Assembly: GCA_025352765.1 (NCBI GenBank)
Contig: JANXSI010000652.1
Coordinates: 1-8,709 of the forward strand
From: Devosia sp.
Lineage (GTDB): Bacteria; Pseudomonadota; Alphaproteobacteria; Rhizobiales; Devosiaceae
Direction: 5' to 3'
DNA: 8,709 nucleotides
Both the position numbers and the translations under genes were made by a program. Shown piece after piece: positions 6,676-8,709 of this stretch. Numbering within the stretch: the first letter of the stretch is position 1; each line of letters starts with the position of its first letter. The notes below the pieces were generated by a model. That model was not told the DNA's origin. It saw only the letters and a program-made list of their open reading frames with translations, and made no database searches.

Positions 6676-7533
6676 TTAAGTCTTCACCGCCCCGGCCGTC
6701 AGGCCAGCGACGAGATAGCGTTGCAAGAAGACGATCATGACCAGCACCGGCGTGATGCCGACGAAGCTTGCGGCCATCAGCTCGTTCCACACCACTTCCT
6801 GCCGGCCGAAATAGGCGAACAGGCCGATGGGCAACGGCATGAAGTCGGTCTTGGAATTGAAGGTCAGTGCAAAGATGAATTGCTGCGCGTAGGCGCCGAT
6901 GAAGGTGGTGATGGCGACCACCGAAATACCCGGCGCGGCAATGGGAAGGATGACCCGGCGCAGGGTGTAGAGGCGCGAGGCCCCGTCGACCCAGGCCGCC
7001 TCGTCGAGCTCGCGCGGAATGCGCATCATATAGGTGCGAAGCAGCCAGATCGCCGACGGGATCAGGAACGCCGCACCGGGCACGATCATCGCCCAGTAGG
7101 TGTTGAGCAGGCCCATCGACTTCATCAGCCGATAGAGCGGAATGAGCAATACGGCGCCCGACACCATGTTGACGGCGAGGAACGCTCCCAGGAGCGCCCC
7201 GTGGCCGGGGAACGGGAAACGGGCAAAGGCGTAGCTCGCCGGCACCACCAGAATGAGGACGATGCCGGTCGCCGCAAACGAGATGAAAAGGCTGTTGACG
7301 ATGTAGCGCCAGAAGCCCGGCACGCTTTCCCACATCGTAAAGTACGCGGTGAGCGATCCGTTCTTGGGCCAGAAGCTGTAGGGGGACGAAAACAGCAGCG
7401 ACAGCGGCTTCAGCGATACCATGAAGCCTTCGATGAAGGGCGCCAGCACGAAGAACAGGAACAGCGCGATCCCCGCATAGATGGCGACCAGTTCGTACCA
7501 CCTGTAGCGGTCGATCATCGGCTTGGTGTTCAT
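6676..7533 (-). CDS. Carbohydrate ABC transporter permease, MalG type
   Basis: A 285-residue inner-membrane permease with about six hydrophobic segments (roughly 15-35, 80-103, 112-133, 147-167, 200-222 and 255-275). The cytoplasmic EAA loop that docks on the ATPase is clear: EAAWVDGASR at 178-187, continuing to ILP at 195-197. It pairs with the MalF-type protein encoded just upstream to form the translocation channel. The ATG (7531-7533) overlaps the TGA of the MalF-type gene (ATGA, 4 bp). Its GGGAG (7541-7545, 7-nt spacing) lies within the last codons of that gene, so the two are translationally coupled and should be made in near-equal amounts. The length is normal for the family and nothing is missing. 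Confidence 0.95.
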   Translation of the reverse strand: MNTKPMIDRYRWYELVAIYAGIALFLFFVLAPFIEGFMVSLKPLSLLFSSPYSFWPKNGSLTAYFTMWESVPGFWRYIVNSLFISFAATGIVLILVVPASYAFARFPFPGHGALLGAFLAVNMVSGAVLLIPLYRLMKSMGLLNTYWAMIVPGAAFLIPSAIWLLRTYMMRIPRELDEAAWVDGASRLYTLRRVILPIAAPGISVVAITTFIGAYAQQFIFALTFNSKTDFMPLPIGLFAYFGRQEVVWNELMAASFVGITPVLVMIVFLQRYLVAGLTAGAVKT

Positions 7534-8414
7534 GCCTTCTCTCCCGTGTTGATGCGGCCGACGACGCGAAAATAGGCGATGCAGAACAGCGACAGGAAAA
7601 TGCAGATCATCACCGCGCGCGCGGCGCCCTCGCCGTATTTGTACGAGCCGAGCGCGGTCTTGTAGGTGTCGATGATCATGGTGGTGGTTGCCCCCGTCGG
7701 GCCGCCACGCGTCAGGATCCAGATGATGTCGAACGAATTGAACGTGGCGATCAGCGACAGCATCGACATGGTCACCATGGCCGGCACGATCATCGGGATG
7801 GTGATGCGGCGAAAACGATAGAAGCGCCCTGCCCCGTCGGTCCAGGCAGCTTCATAGAGGTCGCGGGGGATCGATTGCATGGCGGCCAGGAGGTAGATGG
7901 TCACTAGTGGAACGCCGATCCACACGTCGGTCACGATCGTCGACCAGAAGGCGGTGTTGCCGTAGGCTAGGAAAGCGACCGGCCCCTTCACGAAGCCGAA
8001 GTTCTGCAGCAGCCCGGAGATCATGCCGAACTGGCCATTGTACATCCAGCCCCACATGAAGATGCCGATGGCCATCGGCACGATCCAGGGCGGCATCGTG
8101 AGAATGCGGAACAGCGCGCGGCCTGGTACGGCAGCATTAAGCAGGACCGCACCGAACGTGCCGATGATCATCTTGATCGAGACGGAAAAGAAGGTCCACA
8201 CGAAGGTGCGGATGATCACGTCTTGGAAATTTGCCTTGAAGATCTTTATGTAGTTTTCCCACCCGACCCAGTTGTAGGTCGGCTTGAGCGCCGCGTTGGT
8301 GAAGCTCAGGTTGACGGTGTCGACCAGCGGATAGGCAACGATGAATAGAACATAGATCAGGGCGGGAGCCAGCAGAGCGAAAGCGAACCAGTAGGCGCTG
8401 CGGTTGCTGGTCAT
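7530..8414 (-). CDS. Sugar ABC transporter permease, MalF type (short form)
   Basis: A 294-residue inner-membrane permease with about six hydrophobic segments (roughly 9-31, 72-95, 105-125, 153-178, 208-230 and 266-284). The EAA loop is EAAWTDGAGR at 188-197, extending to TIP at 205-207. The segment IWILTRGGP (231-239) followed by TTTMIIDTY is typical of MalF/UgpA-type subunits. It is the short six-helix form and lacks the large periplasmic insertion of E. coli MalF. The ATG at 8412-8414 is preceded by GAGG at 5-nt spacing, and that site overlaps the TAG stop of the upstream oxidoreductase gene, only 8 bp away. It is thus co-transcribed with the genes on both sides. Confidence 0.95.
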   Translation of the reverse strand: MTSNRSAYWFAFALLAPALIYVLFIVAYPLVDTVNLSFTNAALKPTYNWVGWENYIKIFKANFQDVIIRTFVWTFFSVSIKMIIGTFGAVLLNAAVPGRALFRILTMPPWIVPMAIGIFMWGWMYNGQFGMISGLLQNFGFVKGPVAFLAYGNTAFWSTIVTDVWIGVPLVTIYLLAAMQSIPRDLYEAAWTDGAGRFYRFRRITIPMIVPAMVTMSMLSLIATFNSFDIIWILTRGGPTGATTTMIIDTYKTALGSYKYGEGAARAVMICIFLSLFCIAYFRVVGRINTGEKA

Positions 8415-8422
8415 GTCCGCCT

Positions 8423-8709
8423 CTATGCCACTTTGGTGGTGGATGAGGAGCCGGCGAGCGCCGCGTCGAACTGTTCCCAGATCGGTCGCATGTCGATCAC
8501 CACGCGGCGCCGTCGGGCGTCGTCCATGGTGAGGGCGAGCAATCCTGCCTCGAGGGCATCGACCACCGATACCGGCAACGGCGCGCCATCGGTCAGGTGC
8601 TTGAGGATATCGGCCGCCATCTGCTCGTCGGCACCGTAATGCGCCGAGAGGTCAGAGGTCTCGTAGATCTTGTCGGTCAGCGTGTCGGAGGTGCGGGAGT
8701 CGGTGACGG
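8423..8709 (-). CDS. Gfo/Idh/MocA-type oxidoreductase, C-terminal fragment (5' end beyond the window)
   Basis: The frame is open on the minus strand from the window end (8709) to the TAG at 8423-8425, covering 95 residues. The ATG at 8618-8620 is internal, since the coding pattern continues upstream of it. The fragment contains HYGADEQMAADIL and then a DGAPLPVSVVDALEAGL-type segment, which resembles the C-terminal end of Gfo/Idh/MocA sugar dehydrogenases (H-GG-DEQ-..F-..DG.p.pv...dAl.a). Such enzymes oxidise or reduce sugars or inositols with NAD(P); the Rossmann domain and catalytic EKP motif would be outside the window and cannot be checked. It sits 8 bp before the permease gene and is the first visible gene of the operon. 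Family call is likely but rests on the C-terminus only. Confidence 0.7.
   Translation of the reverse strand, partial: VTDSRTSDTLTDKIYETSDLSAHYGADEQMAADILKHLTDGAPLPVSVVDALEAGLLALTMDDARRRRVVIDMRPIWEQFDAALAGSSSTTKVA

Noticed and set aside
5401..7575. 724-codon open frame on the plus strand, antisense to the binding-protein and MalG-type genes
   Set aside because: Its product is a low-complexity string rich in H, R, D, Q and E without a recognisable domain, it crosses several real genes and their spacers, and such long antisense frames are expected in GC-rich DNA with biased third codon positions.
8618..8620. ATG as the start of a separate 65-residue protein
   Set aside because: The frame continues open to the window end with a convincing oxidoreductase-like HYGADEQ segment crossing this codon, so the ATG is internal.
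8433..8639. 68-codon plus-strand open frame near the window end
   Set aside because: Antisense to the C-terminal part of the oxidoreductase and without any recognisable motif or good ribosome site.

Overview
The window (8,709 bp, GC-rich, roughly 60-65% by eye) looks like a chromosomal catabolic locus of an alphaproteobacterium, most likely Hyphomicrobiales (Devosia/Rhizobiaceae-like). That placement is inference, resting on the base composition, the protein style and the operon type (binding-protein-dependent CUT1 sugar transporter with a UgpC/MsmK-type ATPase, an RpiR regulator and an oxidoreductase). No tRNA, rRNA, CRISPR array, insertion sequence or phage gene was seen, and no gene-free stretch exceeds 63 bp.

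Layout. Positions 1-1296 (+) hold the 3' part of an M81-family metallopeptidase (MlrC-like) whose start lies before the window. It converges on everything else, leaving only 9 bp between the two stop codons. From 8709 down to 1306 (-) there is one tightly packed gene string, in transcription order: C-terminal part of a Gfo/Idh/MocA-type oxidoreductase (8709-8423, start outside the window); MalF-type permease (8414-7530); MalG-type permease (7533-6676, 4-bp ATGA overlap); periplasmic sugar-binding protein (6633-5407); ABC ATPase (5343-4267); RpiR/SIS regulator (4270-3362, 4-bp GTGA overlap); and a family-20 beta-N-acetylhexosaminidase (3327-1306). The first promoter and any operator upstream of the first gene must lie beyond position 8709.

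How the genes fit together (inference from families and order): the binding protein captures an oligosaccharide or glycoside in the periplasm and the MalF/MalG/ATPase complex imports it intact. The hexosaminidase, which has no signal peptide, then releases a terminal N-acetyl-hexosamine in the cytoplasm. The oxidoreductase may act on the sugar or on a released fragment. The RpiR protein, with a sugar-phosphate-binding SIS domain, probably senses a phosphorylated amino sugar and controls the operon. No GlcNAc kinase, deacetylase or deaminase gene is in the window, so the downstream steps must be encoded elsewhere.

The most notable non-coding element is a strong 11-bp hairpin between the binding-protein gene and the ATPase gene. 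One of its base pairs is a G-U wobble only in the operon's transcript, which fits a role in RNA. Overall this is a coherent but largely conventional catabolic operon. I do not see strong evidence for a wholly new system; the open questions are its real substrate and the role of the neighbouring M81 enzyme.
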